From the NCBI GenBank assembly GCA_011032825.1, contig JAADJZ010000004.1:1426001-1490000 (forward strand): DNA of 64,000 nucleotides. The letters are read 5' to 3'. Below, one piece after another: positions 22,501 to 33,991 of the stretch (position 1 is its first letter; each line of letters begins with the position of its first letter). Both the position numbers and the translations under genes were made by a program. Below the pieces are notes generated by a model. It worked only from the letters and a program-made list of their open reading frames with translations. It was not told where the DNA came from and searched no databases. This DNA is from Massariosphaeria phaeospora (taxonomy: Eukaryota > Ascomycota > Dothideomycetes > Pleosporales).

Positions 22501-22656
22501 CTTCTGGTGCAGCCGCGGCGTCGGCGCAGCGGCCAGCGAACCCTCTCCAAGAAAGAGCGTATGGTCGTCACATTTTGCCAGCTGGGCCGCCTCTCGAATG
22601 GTAAAGGGCCGCACGCGCACGGTGACGGAGATGGAGGACGCGCCATTGGCGGCCAT
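19504..22656 (-). CDS. KIP3: Kinesin-8 family motor protein (Kip3/KipB-like)
   Basis: Four exons (22460-22656, 22170-22409, 21884-22118, 19504-21837) encode 1001 residues. The motor domain is N-terminal and complete: [11 protein letters not shown] at the start, [11 protein letters not shown] across the first splice junction, [20 protein letters not shown] with the P-loop at 135-142, switch I NATSSRSH (247-254) and switch [11 protein letters not shown] (283-291), then the [10 protein letters not shown] neck region. A coiled-coil follows ([18 protein letters not shown]), then a disordered basic Ser/Pro-rich tail. Kinesin-8 proteins walk to microtubule plus ends and promote shrinkage, controlling spindle length, chromosome alignment and nuclear position; in moulds they also influence hyphal microtubules. 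The order of motifs and the GATGCGKT P-loop support kinesin-8. All three introns have GT-AG ends and are 46-51 bp long. Confidence 0.95.
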
Positions 22657-23314
22657 GGCAGCGTTCCAGGACGTAGAAATTCGGGGAGATAACGCTGTGC
22701 GATATTATTCGGGGCGAGGTCGTGAGCGAAGGTTGGGTGGGCTTGGGCGTGGCGAGCGTCGAGCGTCGAGCGTGCGCAGTGGGTTGAAGTCGAGCTTCGG
22801 AACTTCATAAACACGCACGGGCCCTTTTGTAAACAGACAGGGGCCGAAACTAGCAACCGAAACGGGCAACGCCTACCGCCACCCGCCAACGCACCCGAAG
22901 CCTTACTAAGCTAGCCGCCGGCGTTTGGTTCACTGCGGGGTCTCAACGACCTTTATCACTCCGCACCCCGGACGACCTGCTTCCCCACTCACGACTTCAT
23001 TGTCTTTCCCTCGCAAGCAGACTCGCAAGACGTGTTCAACCTGCTCTGTATAAAATCACTACTGCACTTCAGCAACATTACAGCATATGTCACCGTCACC
23101 ACCAAGCTCGCAAGATAGATCACTCAACACAATTGCTCATTCCCCAGCCACCCCTGGTATAAACCGCCTATCCACCACTCCTTCCATCCCAAGAAAACCA
23201 ACTCACGCCTCCCCACCACAACGTCTCCATACAAGCGGCCACACCACGGGCCCCTGGATTGCGATCCAACTCCTCCCATACGCTGCTGGCCTGTACTTAC
23301 TCAGCGCCGATCGC
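22657..23314. other. Kinesin promoter region
   Basis: 658 bp between two minus-strand genes. Open frames here are antisense or leader extensions. It should hold the kinesin promoter and the 3' end of the DUF4360 transcript. Confidence 0.45.
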
Positions 23315-24048
23315 TTATTTGGTGCACTTCTGCCATTGTACGTACACGACCTGAGTGAACTTGAGATCGGTCGAGTCATTGGTGAGAATGCCCGTGGCCT
23401 TGCTGGCGCTAGAGCTGGTCGCAAGGCGGACTTGCGAGTTGATGTTGAGCATGCCGTTGGCGCCGCACGGCGACCAAACGATCGAGGTGCTCTCGGCCTG
23501 GTCGTGCTTGAGGTAGTCGCCGGTGAGGGGCCCGACGAAGCTGTACTCGGTGCTGGACTAGGAGGTGTTAGGGACGATGGGCGTGCCAAAGGATGTGTGT
23601 GTAGCTTACCTGGTCTTGCTGGCCAGAGAAGTAGTAGGTCGACTTCATGGTTCCGGTAACGCCCTTCTCGAGAGAAGCATAGCCGCGGTAGTCGGCGCTG
23701 AGGATGGAGAATTGGAAGCCTCCAGGGTACTCGATGTCGACGTTCAGCTGGCAGTTCTTGCGCTGCTCAGCGAGGGCAACGCCGGGGCCGATCGAGGCGA
23801 TGTACGAGTCGAAGATGAGGGTGACCGTGGACCTGTCGGCCGAGATCTGGTTGCTCATGGTTCCCTGTGGGCAGCCATTTCCACCGTACGTGATGCCTCG
23901 GATTTTAACCTTGACTGATCAGCACACATACATCTGAAGAGAAGGTTGAACAAGCTACCATGCCAGCTGGGGGCGCATCGCCAAGCTCTATAGCTGGGAT
24001 TGCCGGAGCGGCAGCGACGAGAGGAACGAGAGCGAAGAGCCACTTCAT
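23315..24048 (-). CDS. Small secreted protein of the DUF4360 family
   Basis: Three exons (23959-24048, 23610-23909, 23315-23557) give 210 residues. The N-terminus (MKWLFALVPLVAAAPAIPA) is a signal peptide. The mature part has the family landmarks ITYGGNGCPQGTMS, STVTLIFDSYIASIGPG, RKNCQLNVDIEYPGGFQFSI and a C-terminal WQKC; four or more cysteines could form disulphides. DUF4360 proteins are secreted and widespread in fungi, with no known function; a role in the wall or in host or substrate interaction is only a guess. The first intron is taken to end in AAG because the nearer CAG breaks the frame and lies too close to the branch site. A TATATAA element lies about 120 bp upstream. Confidence 0.9.
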
Positions 24049-26472
24049 CTTGGTATTGGAGGTTGGGTACGGTGCGGTGGTTGCAGAGTGCAGATATTGA
24101 TTGGATGTAGTACAGAGGTGACTGTGAATGGCAACTTGATGAAGATCAATCAGGGGGATATGGTCGCAGGTTATATACCAGAGCATCGGCAGCTCCGCAC
24201 TACACCCGCATGTCCAGTACCACTCTTACTCTGCCGCCTATCGACGGATGCAACCACTCGACAAGAGCTGATAACTGCTGCCAAGGTACATCTCCAATAT
24301 GGAGTACGGATGGTCCGGCGGGCCGGCACAGAAAAATCGGTGGGGAACCGTGTACGTTGCTCAGGTGAGTTCGTGTCTGCTAGCGAGGCAACGTGACTTC
24401 TACAAACAGCGGTCTCGATCTGCCCAAATCCCATGCAAGCTCTAGGATATGCAGTTGTCCCGCTGGAGCTTCCTCAATGGACCAGACTCCTCACGTAACG
24501 GGTTGGCATGGAAATACATGTCCACTACTCCGGTTCCGGAAGCTGGGAACTCGCTTCGTCGGCACTGTGCTGCGCTTCATTGAACACATGCGAGCTGTTC
24601 ATATCGGTTGTCCCGGTCGACGAACAACGAGATCCCGGTCCTGGTCTAGTGCATGCCGGGAGCGTTCTCGTTTGCCATCTAGCAGACGAAGCATTCCGAG
24701 ATGTTGGAGCATTTTTAGCAGACTAGCCACAGAGTCTTGCTTGGGTAATTTGCAACACGAGGTTTTGACTTTCCTGTCGTTTTTCGGGCTCATGCGGCGA
24801 ACATCAGATGACTCTGAGAGAGCCGAGCCTTGCGTCGGCATCGTATTGCAGCTTCGCTTGTCAGTTCGGTGTGAGATATGGGAAGGTTAGGGCGGTGAGC
24901 ATATATTGAGGTTGAATTGACTTCAAATGAAACATCTGGGGTACTGGTCCAGAAATAGAACCAGTGGACCATGTCTTGAGCAAAGTCGAGCAGAAAACAG
25001 CTAGAGCGACTCGACAGAGTCAGGAAACCTCATCAATGTTCCTCGTATGCGATGCAGTGGTATATTGTAACGGTACGTACCGAGTGCTGAAAATAGGAAT
25101 TCTGGTGTCGAGCAATCTGGTGAGCGTGGCCAGACGTGTTGTTCCATGCCGTAGATCTCGAAACGGGCTGCAGATATTGATCGTAGATTAACCTTAAATT
25201 AATGCTTGTCAGTCGACCGCAGGCCAAAGCCCTCTACCAATCTAGATTGGCAAGAGCTGGGTGCTGCAAGGGCAACCACACGATCGAAAAGAGAAGGATA
25301 AAAATAACGTCCCAGGCTACCACCCAGATTCTGGTCCGAGTGAGTGCGGGATATCTAGCGATTGGTCTGGAGGATAGTTCCAAACGGCATTGCAATGAAT
25401 CCAGGCCCGGCCACGAACAGTGGCTATACTATCGAAATCGAACACTTCGGTCGGATATAGTAGAGATTGATTACACCAGCATGTCACGAACCGCGAGAGG
25501 ACGCTGCGTGCCGGCCAGGGACTTGGCGCAGGAAAGCTCGAGAAGCGAAAGGAACACGCGCCTGATGAAGGTGAAGATTACACGCAGAACGAACGAGACT
25601 GAAAGCGCACAGGAACCATGCGAGAAGAAGATTCTCTTCGAAACTGAAAGGACAGCTTTTACGCCGACTCTCTCTTCATCCAGAATGAGCGGGACGTCTC
25701 CAGCTCGTCAAGGACAAAACCGAAAACAGAGGCAGACGAACTCGGCCGACCCGCCAAATTCGAACCGACTGTGCTGTTTCCACCATGACTTTCGTTCCGC
25801 TACGATAGCAGATCTGGCGGGACAGCGAGGAGAGAGCGGCATGAAGAAGTGGTACCCAGAGAGGTTTGCGCGAGCTCATAGCGCACACTGGGGGGGTGCA
25901 ACATGCTACTGTACGCGCAGCCAGCAGGCTTATCCAAGGTCCGTCGGACCTTAGAAGTCCACCGATTGAGCACTTCCTCCAGACAAACATCGTAGAATCG
26001 TCCGACCCGGAAGTGCGCGGTTCGCTCAGCGCTGAGGACTCAGGCTGGTGTCGGACCGGATAAAGAAGCCAGGCTCCGAAGGACGCCCGCATTGCTTGGT
26101 CAGAGCATCAAGCTCTTTGATTCCAGTCGAGCGAGACATTTTCAAGCCACGAAGGACTTTTCTGAGGGAGGCGCAGGCGGGTGGAATCACGATGGACGAG
26201 GTTGGTGTTGAAGATTCCGAATCAAGCTGCGGCGCCAGGCCGGGGAAAGATCAGTCATCATGCTGTGCAGGGGGCGAACGGATGGTTGCGTCAGAGACCG
26301 CAAGCCATAGCGTCGAAACTCAAATCGCCGCCGTACAAACGTACATAAAAGCGCAGCGCAGCCAGCACCAGCAGCTATCTGCGTACCTATCTACCTATAC
26401 TACCAATCTTCCACTCTCCTCACCGTGAAGCTCCTCACGGCCCTCAGTCTCGCAGTCCTCCTCTGCACGTCC
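24049..26472. other. 2.4-kb gene-poor region
   Basis: Longest gap without a gene in the window. Frames of up to 250 codons (25202-25954, plus) have no domain, no conserved pattern and arginine/serine-heavy composition typical of chance frames. No repeats with clear boundaries, tRNA or transposon were seen. It should hold the DUF4360 promoter (left) and the MsrA promoter (right). Confidence 0.45.
24171..24177 (-). promoter_or_regulatory. TATA box of the DUF4360 gene
   Basis: TATATAA on the minus strand, about 123 bp upstream of the ATG at 24048, a normal distance for a fungal core promoter with a short leader. Confidence 0.5.
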
Positions 26473-27150
26473 ATGTCCTTTCTGTCGCGCCTCATCCGCC
26501 CCTTCTCCATGAGCGCCGCGCCCGCCCCGCCAATGACCGTGCCGGCCGGCGCGCAGACCGCCACCGTGGCCGCAGGCTGTTTTTGGGGTGTCGAGCACAT
26601 GTACCGGCGCCAGTTCCAGGACAAGGGCCTGTACGACGCGCGCGTGGGCTACATTGGCGGCGACTCGAGCAACCCGAGCTACCGCGCCGTGTGCAGCGGC
26701 CGATCCGGACGTGAGTTTCCTCACGCCTCGTGCCTACATACCCACTGTAGTACCGTCCCAAGAAGCAACTGAATCGCCCACTAACACCACCGCTCCACAG
26801 ACGCCGAAGCCCTGCAAGTCGTCTACGACCCCGACAAAGTCTCCTACCGCACGCTCCTCGAGTTCTTCTACAAGATGCACGACCCCACGACGGCGAACCG
26901 CCAGGGCCCTGACGCGGGCTCGCAGTACCGCAGCGCCATCTTCTTCCACGGCGACGAGCAGGAGAAGATCGCTAGGGAGGTCACCGAGCAGGTCAACAAG
27001 CAGTGGTGGAAGGGCAAGGTAGTGACCGAGGTGCTGCCGGCCGGTCAGTGGTGGGACGCCGAGACGTACCATCAGCTGTATCTGGACAACAACCCGTCGG
27101 GGTACGAGTGCCCGTCGCATTTCTTGCGCAAGTTCCCGGCGTTGGAGTAG
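26473..27150 (+). CDS. msrA: Peptide methionine sulfoxide reductase MsrA
   Basis: Two exons (26473-26710, 26801-27150) encode 195 residues. The active-site GCFWGVEH (nucleophile Cys36) is followed by GYIGG, SYRAVCSG and, across the intron, GHAEALQVVYDP, all MsrA hallmarks; the C-terminal SGYECPSHF has a candidate second cysteine for recycling through thioredoxin. MsrA reduces the S-epimer of methionine sulfoxide in proteins and protects against oxidative damage. The open frame runs upstream with a non-ATG start, so the first ATG (MSFLSRLIRPFSM) was chosen. That N-terminus is basic and hydroxylated and could be a mitochondrial leader, while a second ATG at 26509 would give a cytosolic form. 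Dual targeting is inference. Confidence 0.95.
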
Positions 27151-27524
27151 GGGTGAAGGACTGCTGTGTATATAGGCGTGGTGGGATTTATGGCGCGATG
27201 AAATGATCAAGATTTTTTACGACATCCATATGCATTGTGGTGGATTGGTGGTAACCCTCTAACTTCTCGTAACATCGATTTCCCACTGAGTGTCGACGAA
27301 TGCCAATATCGAGGGCCGCCGGTATGCTCAAAGCTTCGCCTTCGGCTCCGCATCTCTGCACACGCGCCAAAACATCAGCAACAATCCACAACAAAATAAA
27401 ACACAAATTTCAAATCTGCCGAAGCAGAACAACTAACCCACCTGCACCCCTCGCAACATCATACCCACCCCCATCCCATCCCATCCCCCCACACAATCCA
27501 CGAACAAAACAAACACGGGACATC
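27151..27524. other. Convergent 3' region (MsrA and GFA genes)
   Basis: 374 bp holding the 3' ends of two convergent genes. No gene was seen. Confidence 0.45.
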
Positions 27525-28166
27525 TTACGCTGGCGGCATCGTCTCAAACGTCTGCGCAACCTCCTTCTCCCACCCCAATCTCGCCTTCCCAAAGATCTCC
27601 GCCTTGGGCTCAAACTCCTTGATGCCGTTAGTCAACAGGCCCGTGCGCAGCACGATGGTGTCGGGGCCCATGACTTCTTGGTGGTGGTAGACGTGCGAGG
27701 TGCACGTGGGGCAGAAGTAGCAGTGTACGCCTTTGCCTGGGGGGTGTTAGTTTGGGGTGGGATGAAGGGGATGAGGGAGGGGGATAGGGGAGAGGGGAAA
27801 TACCGGAGTCGCCGTAGTACGTGTATTTTCCTAGGCTGGATTCGCCTTTGGTGATGTTGAGGGCGGAGCGCGGAATGATTTGGTTGAGGGTGAAGGTTGA
27901 GCCGGAGAGGTACTTGCAGGTGTCGCAGTGGCTGTCGAATCGCACGCCGTGTCAGTCAAGAATCAAAACAACATTTCCTCCATGCACATATAGTTTCGTT
28001 TCGAACCAGAACCAGAACCAGAACAAAACCGACGCTTGGCCTAACAAAAACAGTAGACAGTAAATTTCGACAAGACTCACCACAAAATATGCCCCTGCTG
28101 CTCCGTCTCCAACTTAGCCGTCCACTCCGTCTTCCCGCAGTGGCAATGCGCGCTGTAATCCGTCAT
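27525..28166 (-). CDS. GFA (glutathione-dependent formaldehyde-activating)/CENP-V family protein
   Basis: Three exons (28081-28166, 27804-27931, 27525-27736) encode 141 residues, the usual size. Zinc-binding cysteines are all present in order: HCHCGKTEW at the N-terminus, LCHCDTCKYLSG spanning the first junction and YFCPTCTSHVY in exon 3. The family is named for Gfa, proposed to help formaldehyde react with glutathione, but most fungal members are uncharacterised small zinc proteins. No partner gene such as S-(hydroxymethyl)glutathione dehydrogenase is nearby, so the role is open. A TATATAA element lies about 150 bp upstream of the start. Confidence 0.92.
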
Positions 28167-28316
28167 CTTGCACCTCTGAGTATCTTTCCCTTTTTGAGCT
28201 AAACCTAAAACTCTTAGACTTTTGCGTTTAGATGGCGAATGAGATTGAGGCTGTGGTGTGGAAAGTATGGTAAGGAAGCGGTAGGCTGGCCATCAGGGTT
28301 CTCAAGGGAAAGGTGT

Positions 28317-28323
28317 TTATATA
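28317..28323 (-). promoter_or_regulatory. TATA box of the GFA-family gene
   Basis: TATATAA on the minus strand, about 150 bp upstream of the ATG at 28166, next to a GAGCT-type repeat. Confidence 0.45.
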
Positions 28324-28579
28324 GCTGAGCTGGGCTGAGCTGGATGTGCGGCATTAGTCGTGCGGCGTCATGGTGGTGGATGGCTCGAGCATCCGAGAAC
28401 CGCCTACAAGGGAGCTAGACTCTGTACCCCTCTCATGTAGCCGGCAAGTAAAGCAAAGGTACGTACCGGTACATGTCCTTTCATCTCGTCCCATTTATCC
28501 CCATCTCTATCTATCCCCATCTCGTCTTCTCACTCCCCTCCTCTCAGCCTGCTACAGCACACCGTTGCATTCAGAATAC

Positions 28580-28620
28580 ATTCCAAATATTTGTATTCCA
28601 AATAGTTATATTCCAAATAC
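28580..28620. repeat. 15-bp tandem repeat (ATTCCAAATA core), 2.7 copies
   Basis: The ten-base core ATTCCAAATA begins at 28580, 28595 and 28610, an exact 15-bp period with variable five-base spacers. Confidence 0.75.
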
Positions 28621-29220
28621 GTTCCTACTCACCTGCATCCCTCACCATACCATGCAGACTACCTACCCACAAGTAGACTCCGAGTCCGGATCCGAAGCGG
28701 GGTTGCGTTCGCTTGGGTGACTTCGATGACGAAGCTTACGATAGCGGGGCATGCATGCAGGGAGCCGCAAGCGGGCTGCGGATCCGCTGCTGCGTCGACA
28801 CCAACATCTACATGTGCGCGGCTGAAATGGATGCTGCGGAGGTATCTATGCTTGAGAGCTAGTTACTGATTTGATTTGATTTGATTTGAGTTTGTTTTCG
28901 TTGTGGGTGACGAACCAATGTTTGGTTCAGAGAAAGGGGGTGCGTGCGTGCTTGTAGTAAATAGACGAAAAATAACGGCGATGGATAGATACGGGAGGCC
29001 AGTAGATAGATGCAATAGTATATATCATGATGACCAGAATGCGGGAATGTCAGAGACAGAGCTATTCCGCTCATATTTCAAAGCTGCGCATAATTAGATT
29101 CGACAGATAGACACATCACCAACTAGCGGCGACAGACCAAATCCGAGTCCTGCCTCTGCAGTTCTTGCAAGTACGCCACGCCACGCCACTATATACTCCA
29201 CCGTCTACCTCCCCAAGACC

Positions 29221-31078
29221 TCACTCCACCTCCAACAGCTCATACCTCCCTCCATGCCTATCCAGCGCCTCTTCCACCCGCCCCATCACAGCCAACACCT
29301 TCTCCTCTTCCAACCGCCTCCCAACAACCTGCACTCCAACCGGCAAACCAGCCATTTTCGCCGCATCGTAGTGCTTGTACGCGCCTTTGGCGACGCCGTT
29401 GAGCTGGCTGAAGTTGAAAGACGCGGGGAGTTGGTCTTTGAGCGCGTCGACGTGCGTGACGGGCATGACGCCGGCGGAGTAGTCCAACTACATGCGGGTG
29501 GTTAGCAGAGCAAATACAAATCAGCGTGTATAGCACGGTTATGCTTATGCTTACGAGGTTGAATAGGAATGTGTATCCGCAGCTGCTGACCGCGTCGTGC
29601 ATGGCCTCGTGCGGGAGAGCAGGCGTAGCGTTGGGCGGGCAGATCAGGATATCCATGCCCTCCTCAGACCACCACTTGTAGAAGTTCGCTTTGTACGTCT
29701 CGCGCTTCTGGACCAACTGCCAGTATTCGAGCGCAGTCTTCGGATGCCAGTCGCGCAACAGGCCTGCCCAGATGTGGTCGCCCCGCACATACTTCACCCA
29801 CAGGTAGTACACGTATTTGATGGGTTTGGGAAGCCGCATGTAAGACATCAATTGCGCAGCGCCGCGGTCGTTCCATTCGCCTGTGCGGAAGAATGACATG
29901 AAAGTCTTGCCGCCGTCGCTCAGAAGTAGTTGCGACGCTAGGTAAAGCGCTTCATACGGGGATGGTGGGTTCACGTCATAAACGTCATGGCCTTCAGCTG
30001 TCAGGGCCGAAGCCACCTGGTCCAAGGCGCGAGCGCAGGCTGGCGCTGGGTCGACTACCCCGTCGGTTCGCATCACCCCAACTCGGAGTCGCTTCTTCTC
30101 CTTATACTCGGTCTCCACGTCTTCTCTCCAGGCAAGAGGATGCACGGTATAGTCGTAATTCCAAGGCTTCATCTGTATCAAGCTCCGCGTGAAGTAGGTG
30201 AGGTCGTTCAGAGTACGAGCCATCGGACTGAACACGCTGGGTACAGCTTCTTGTCCGGGCATGCTGGTGTTCATTCCGACCTTTGGCCATCTCCCGGTAG
30301 AGCATCGCAGGGAGTAGCAACCGGAGAAATGAGCAGGTACTCTGACTGAGCCTGCAACGTCGGAGCCGATGCCGATGCGACTTCCACCAAATGCCAGCAA
30401 AGCTGATTCGCCTCCCGTTGATCCTCCGGGCGAGTATTCGCTATTGTGTGGATTGGTGCAGCGTCCCCAGACGTCGTTGGTGGACTCGAAGGAGAGTAGG
30501 GTGGTGGGCAGATTCGTCTTCACGAACGGCACGGCACCTATCCCAGTCAAATCGGAATTGTCATAATGGGCGGCGGGTCATACCTGCATCCTTCAACAGC
30601 CTGACCATAGGGCCATCCTCGGTATACGGCTTTCCAGTGTTACGAGAGTATCCCACCGAGATGTCGAAGCCCGCGACCTGGATCGAGTCCTTCAGCGACA
30701 CCGGAATGCCAGCAAGAGGCCCTTTCAGGTTGATCTCGCTCTTTGTCCAGGCTTCGGCTTCCGGGAAGAGCATCTCTGTCACACAGTTCGTCTTCTCCTG
30801 GGCTTTGATCGCTACCTTGCCGTATGCCCGAAGTATGTCGACGGGGCGTGTGACCTGCTTGTGCACATCTTGGACGAGCTCTTGGATGGGCTTGCCGAGG
30901 ATCGTGCGTTCCTGGGGCGAGAGAGGGTAGTGGTACGATTGCGGGATCGTTGCGATCTTGGAGGCACGCTCGGCTTGTTTGCGGTGGCTGCGTCTTGTTA
31001 GCCATCAAGCGCAAGCCGGGAGTGGGGGTGGGTTGTGTACCAGTCGCGCCTATGCTGCTGGTATTCTACGATGCCCAT
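29221..31078 (-). CDS. Amidase (amidase signature family, fungal acetamidase-like)
   Basis: Four exons (31041-31078, 30584-30987, 29555-30537, 29221-29487) encode 563 residues, typical for fungal amidases. The Ser-cisSer-Lys triad is visible: Lys112 in PVSLKDS, cis-Ser187 in PGGSTGGES and nucleophile Ser211 in GSDVAGSVRVP; the spacings of 75 and 24 residues match those known for fatty-acid amide hydrolase. These enzymes split carboxamides to acid and ammonia; fungal relatives (acetamidase type) use small amides as nitrogen sources, but substrate cannot be told from sequence. The first exon is only 38 bp (MGIVEYQQHRRD), chosen because it splices in frame and resembles the common fungal start. 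No signal peptide is present, so cytosolic. Confidence 0.93.
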
Positions 31079-32270
31079 GTTGCCGACCCCCAATCTGCGC
31101 CTGGAGGAATTCGAGTGTCGGAGGCCCTAGGTAAGGCATTTAGGGCGTTAGCAGCTATGGGGAGAGATAGCTTGCCGGCCTCCTCCTTCCTTAAGCCGAG
31201 CTTGTAAGTGGGAGCGGGGAGGTCGCTCGGGTGGACCTGCCGATTTGGATGGCTCTGCTGACTGTCAACGACAACCTCCCCAGGATTGAGAACGAACGTC
31301 TCAGGGTCTCACCACCACCTCCTGGCAAGCATCCCACCGTGCTGCTATCCTCAATCCACGTCTCGACTTGCCGTCCGATTCAGACGCATGCCGCAAAGCG
31401 CCAATACCAGACGAGAAGCCGCCAGCTGCACGGCAGCATTGACCCTTTATCTGCAGCCGTCCTCTCATCTAGCATTGTGTTTCTTCAGCAACCGGTCAGT
31501 GAGCGACTAATCGACCCGCATACTGCACTCTAGAGCCTCTGATTGAGCCTCAGCAATTCTAAGCATAGCTCCCGCGCGCGATGCTGGGCGGCGAGCTGAG
31601 GCGGGACCGCGGAACCAAAGCAACCTGCCGCGTCGACAGCTGCTGGCCACTGGATTCACGAAGCGAATCGTGGCTTCAGATCCTTTGCCAGCCCCTCAGA
31701 TCTCTTGTTCCTGAGTGGCTTGCCGCGAACTGCAGTTTTCATTTGGCAGGCTGTCGTTTTGCTGTAAGCGCTGCGATACGTCTGTGCAACATCTCGCCTA
31801 AATCGGACATTTTCTGAAGCAGCGCGGCTCTGCGGTCTGATTCGCTTCCTCAGCGACTACTCAAATGGCCTGAAACGAATAGAGTCCAGTACAGACGGCA
31901 GCAAGAATAGCAATGATTCAGCCATCTAGTTTTCGATTGATCTTGTTGAGGGGGACGACAAGATCCAGATATTTAAGATGTGCGCGAGGTACCTCTCCAG
32001 ACCATCATCAAACACTTCCGCTTCCAACTCTTCAACTCTACTTTACGGGTTTCCTTTTCTCTGTTTCCTTGTTTCCTTGTCTCCTTCGTCTTTTGGTCGG
32101 ATCTCATTCTTTAAAAGTCATCTGTCAACAAGCATTCTCTCTCTCTGCTGGCAGGCCACGGTCCATTCATTGCCCCTCAAGACCACTCCGTCCGTCCATC
32201 ACGACATCCCATCTTTGACGAAAGTCTTTATTAGTGTCTCTCCCAGAAACATCACATACTCTCAGTCATC
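31079..32270. other. 1.2-kb divergent promoter region (amidase and MARVEL-type genes)
   Basis: No gene supported. Right end carries a TATTTAA element and a CT-rich tract typical of well-expressed fungal promoters, listed separately. Confidence 0.45.
31970..32110 (+). promoter_or_regulatory. TATTTAA element and CT-rich tract upstream of the MARVEL-type gene
   Basis: TATTTAA at 31970-31976 is followed at about 32025-32110 by a pyrimidine-rich stretch (repeated CTTTCC/TTGTTTCC). CT tracts just upstream of transcription starts are common in highly expressed filamentous-fungal genes. The long leader to the ATG at 32271 is inferred. Confidence 0.4.
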
Positions 32271-32967
32271 ATGCCTGTCCCCAGCTACGGAGCCATGCCT
32301 TTGAGCAAGACCTTCCTTCTTGTGCGAATCCTCCAGGTCGTCTCCATGATCATCGTCATTGGCATCGCCTCCAACTTTGTTGAGCAAATCGTCACGACGG
32401 GAATTGAGGCGCCAAAGGAAGTTGTTGGGACTCTCAGCGTGGTATGTGATGTCCTGGCATTTCGAGTACCGGGCTAATACGTGCCAGACCTGCATCGCAA
32501 CACTCTACATGGCGATTAGCATTGCCTTTTACTGGTCTCAAGCCAATCTTGGCCTCTTGGTCATGTCTGGCGTCGACTCCCTCTTGCTCATCGCCTTCAT
32601 CGTCGTTGCCGTGACCCTCGGCAAGCCACTGTCGTACCTCAACTGCTACCGCATCGGCATGGCGTCCAAGGCAGCTGACGCGCAGGCTGCCTACGCCTTC
32701 ACCGTCTCAGTCACCCAGAACCTCAACTCGGACGGGTCCAACCTCGGCATGGGCAACTGGGCCGGCGCCACCAAGTCCAACTGCTTCCAGTCCAAGGCCA
32801 TCTGGGGCTTGAGCATTGCTCTCTGGTAAGCCGATGTCCTCGCTTCATAAACAACCCAGCTAACTCCATGCAGCATCTTGTTCACCACCTCCTGCGTCCT
32901 CCTCCCGACGCTCTTCTACAAGAACAAGAAGGCCAACACTGCCCCCAAGTCCGTCGAGGATGCCTAG
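32271..32967 (+). CDS. Four-transmembrane MARVEL-like membrane protein
   Basis: Three exons (32271-32441, 32488-32825, 32874-32967) encode 200 residues. There are four hydrophobic helices: LVRILQVVSMIIVIGIASNF near the N-terminus, CIATLYMAISIAFYW, LLVMSGVDSLLLIAFIVVAVTLG and, near the C-terminus, AIWGLSIALCILFTTSCVLL. The 2-3 helix loop is short, and the 3-4 loop is long and extracellular-like, with paired cysteines (NCYRIG and SNCFQSK). The C-terminal tail is basic and cytosolic (FYKNKKANTAPKS). This is the layout of fungal MARVEL proteins such as Nce102-like or other plasma-membrane organisers of eisosomes and trafficking, but I see no motif that fixes the subfamily. The strong-looking promoter suggests good expression. 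Confidence 0.82.
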
Positions 32968-33991
32968 GCGACGACCGACTGGAATCGATCGATGCGGATG
33001 CCCGTACGCGGTTAACGAAAAGGAGCGACCAGCCAAGCTCAGTCTTGCCAGCCGCTTGTTGACATTTGGAAGAGAAAAACCCATACATGCATTGCGAAGG
33101 AGTTATTCAGTCTGTCTCTACCGGTCTTGTTGTTGGAGTTTTCCTGCTGTTCAGTTCTAGACATTGAATGTCTCTAATTATAATCTATGGTGATAAATGG
33201 GCCCCAGCGGTCCCGCGCAGAAATAGTCGCATTTTGTCGTGTGGAGAAGTTTTTCACCTGTGATGTGATGTGCCATCTAATATGGCAGACTCTCAGTGAT
33301 GCCTGCCGAGAAGTAGTAAGTAGTTCCATGGCGCAGGCGACGATGCAGGTGAACGGCAAAAGGAAAGAAATTTCGAGAGCTCCGCGAGCTCCATCGACTG
33401 AGGCCTGCTATTGGCTGCAGTAAAGCCGTGGTTGCACGCGGGGCAACAACCGCCGGGTCGTTGGTGCTGTGCGATATCGCAGACCTTCAATTGCTGTGGA
33501 AGTTACGCCGCGGCATTGCAGCACTGCATCTTTTTGCAGGTATAGAGGCACTTGCTAAGTCTAGAGCTCGTCCTCTGTGCTGGGACTGTGTGGTCATAGA
33601 AAAGCCCGGTTCCAACCATTGCGATCACGCGGCGTCCCGTAGTGCGGATCTTTTGCCAGCCGCATGCGCCAAAGTTGGCACCCCCGCATCGTTGCAGCCG
33701 CCCGCCATCGCCGCCCCGTGCACTCCGCATTGTATATAAACTCTAGATGGCACGCTTCCATCTTTGTGTCTCCTTCGACAATTGCGCGCGCTGGGTTCTG
33801 GTATCTGCCGTTGCGTCTGGTGGTTAGCTGGTTGCGTCTTCACCTCCGCCGCCGGGCCGCATTGAACCGAGTTCGATCGCCAGAGAGTCACAATTGAGAG
33901 CTGGTAGCTACTGTCACCACCTAGACAGTGGCTTGGCCTTGCATCTTGCTACCCGTACCGGAACGAGCGACGGAAGCTCTACGCCGCCGCC
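32968..33991. other. 1.0-kb intergenic region before the transporter gene
   Basis: No gene supported; frames are short. It holds the 3' end of the MARVEL-type gene and the transporter promoter with a TATA box at 33733. Confidence 0.45.
33733..33740 (+). promoter_or_regulatory. TATA box of the transporter gene
   Basis: TATATAAA about 252 bp upstream of the ATG at 33992. Confidence 0.4.

Larger units (their letters stand above)
28167..29220. other. 1.05-kb intergenic region with short tandem repeats
   Basis: No gene supported. It contains a GAGCT-type repeat near 28325-28343, a 15-bp tandem repeat (28580-28620) and a TTTGA run near 28868-28890. Confidence 0.45.

Noticed and set aside
23087..23659. 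190-codon plus-strand frame over the DUF4360 gene
   Set aside because: It is antisense to the last exon of a clear secreted-protein gene and has no domain of its own.
25202..25954. 250-codon plus-strand frame in the 2.4-kb gap
   Set aside because: Opens in a gene-poor stretch, has no domain, hydrophobic core or conserved pattern, and composition is Arg/Ser-heavy as in chance frames.
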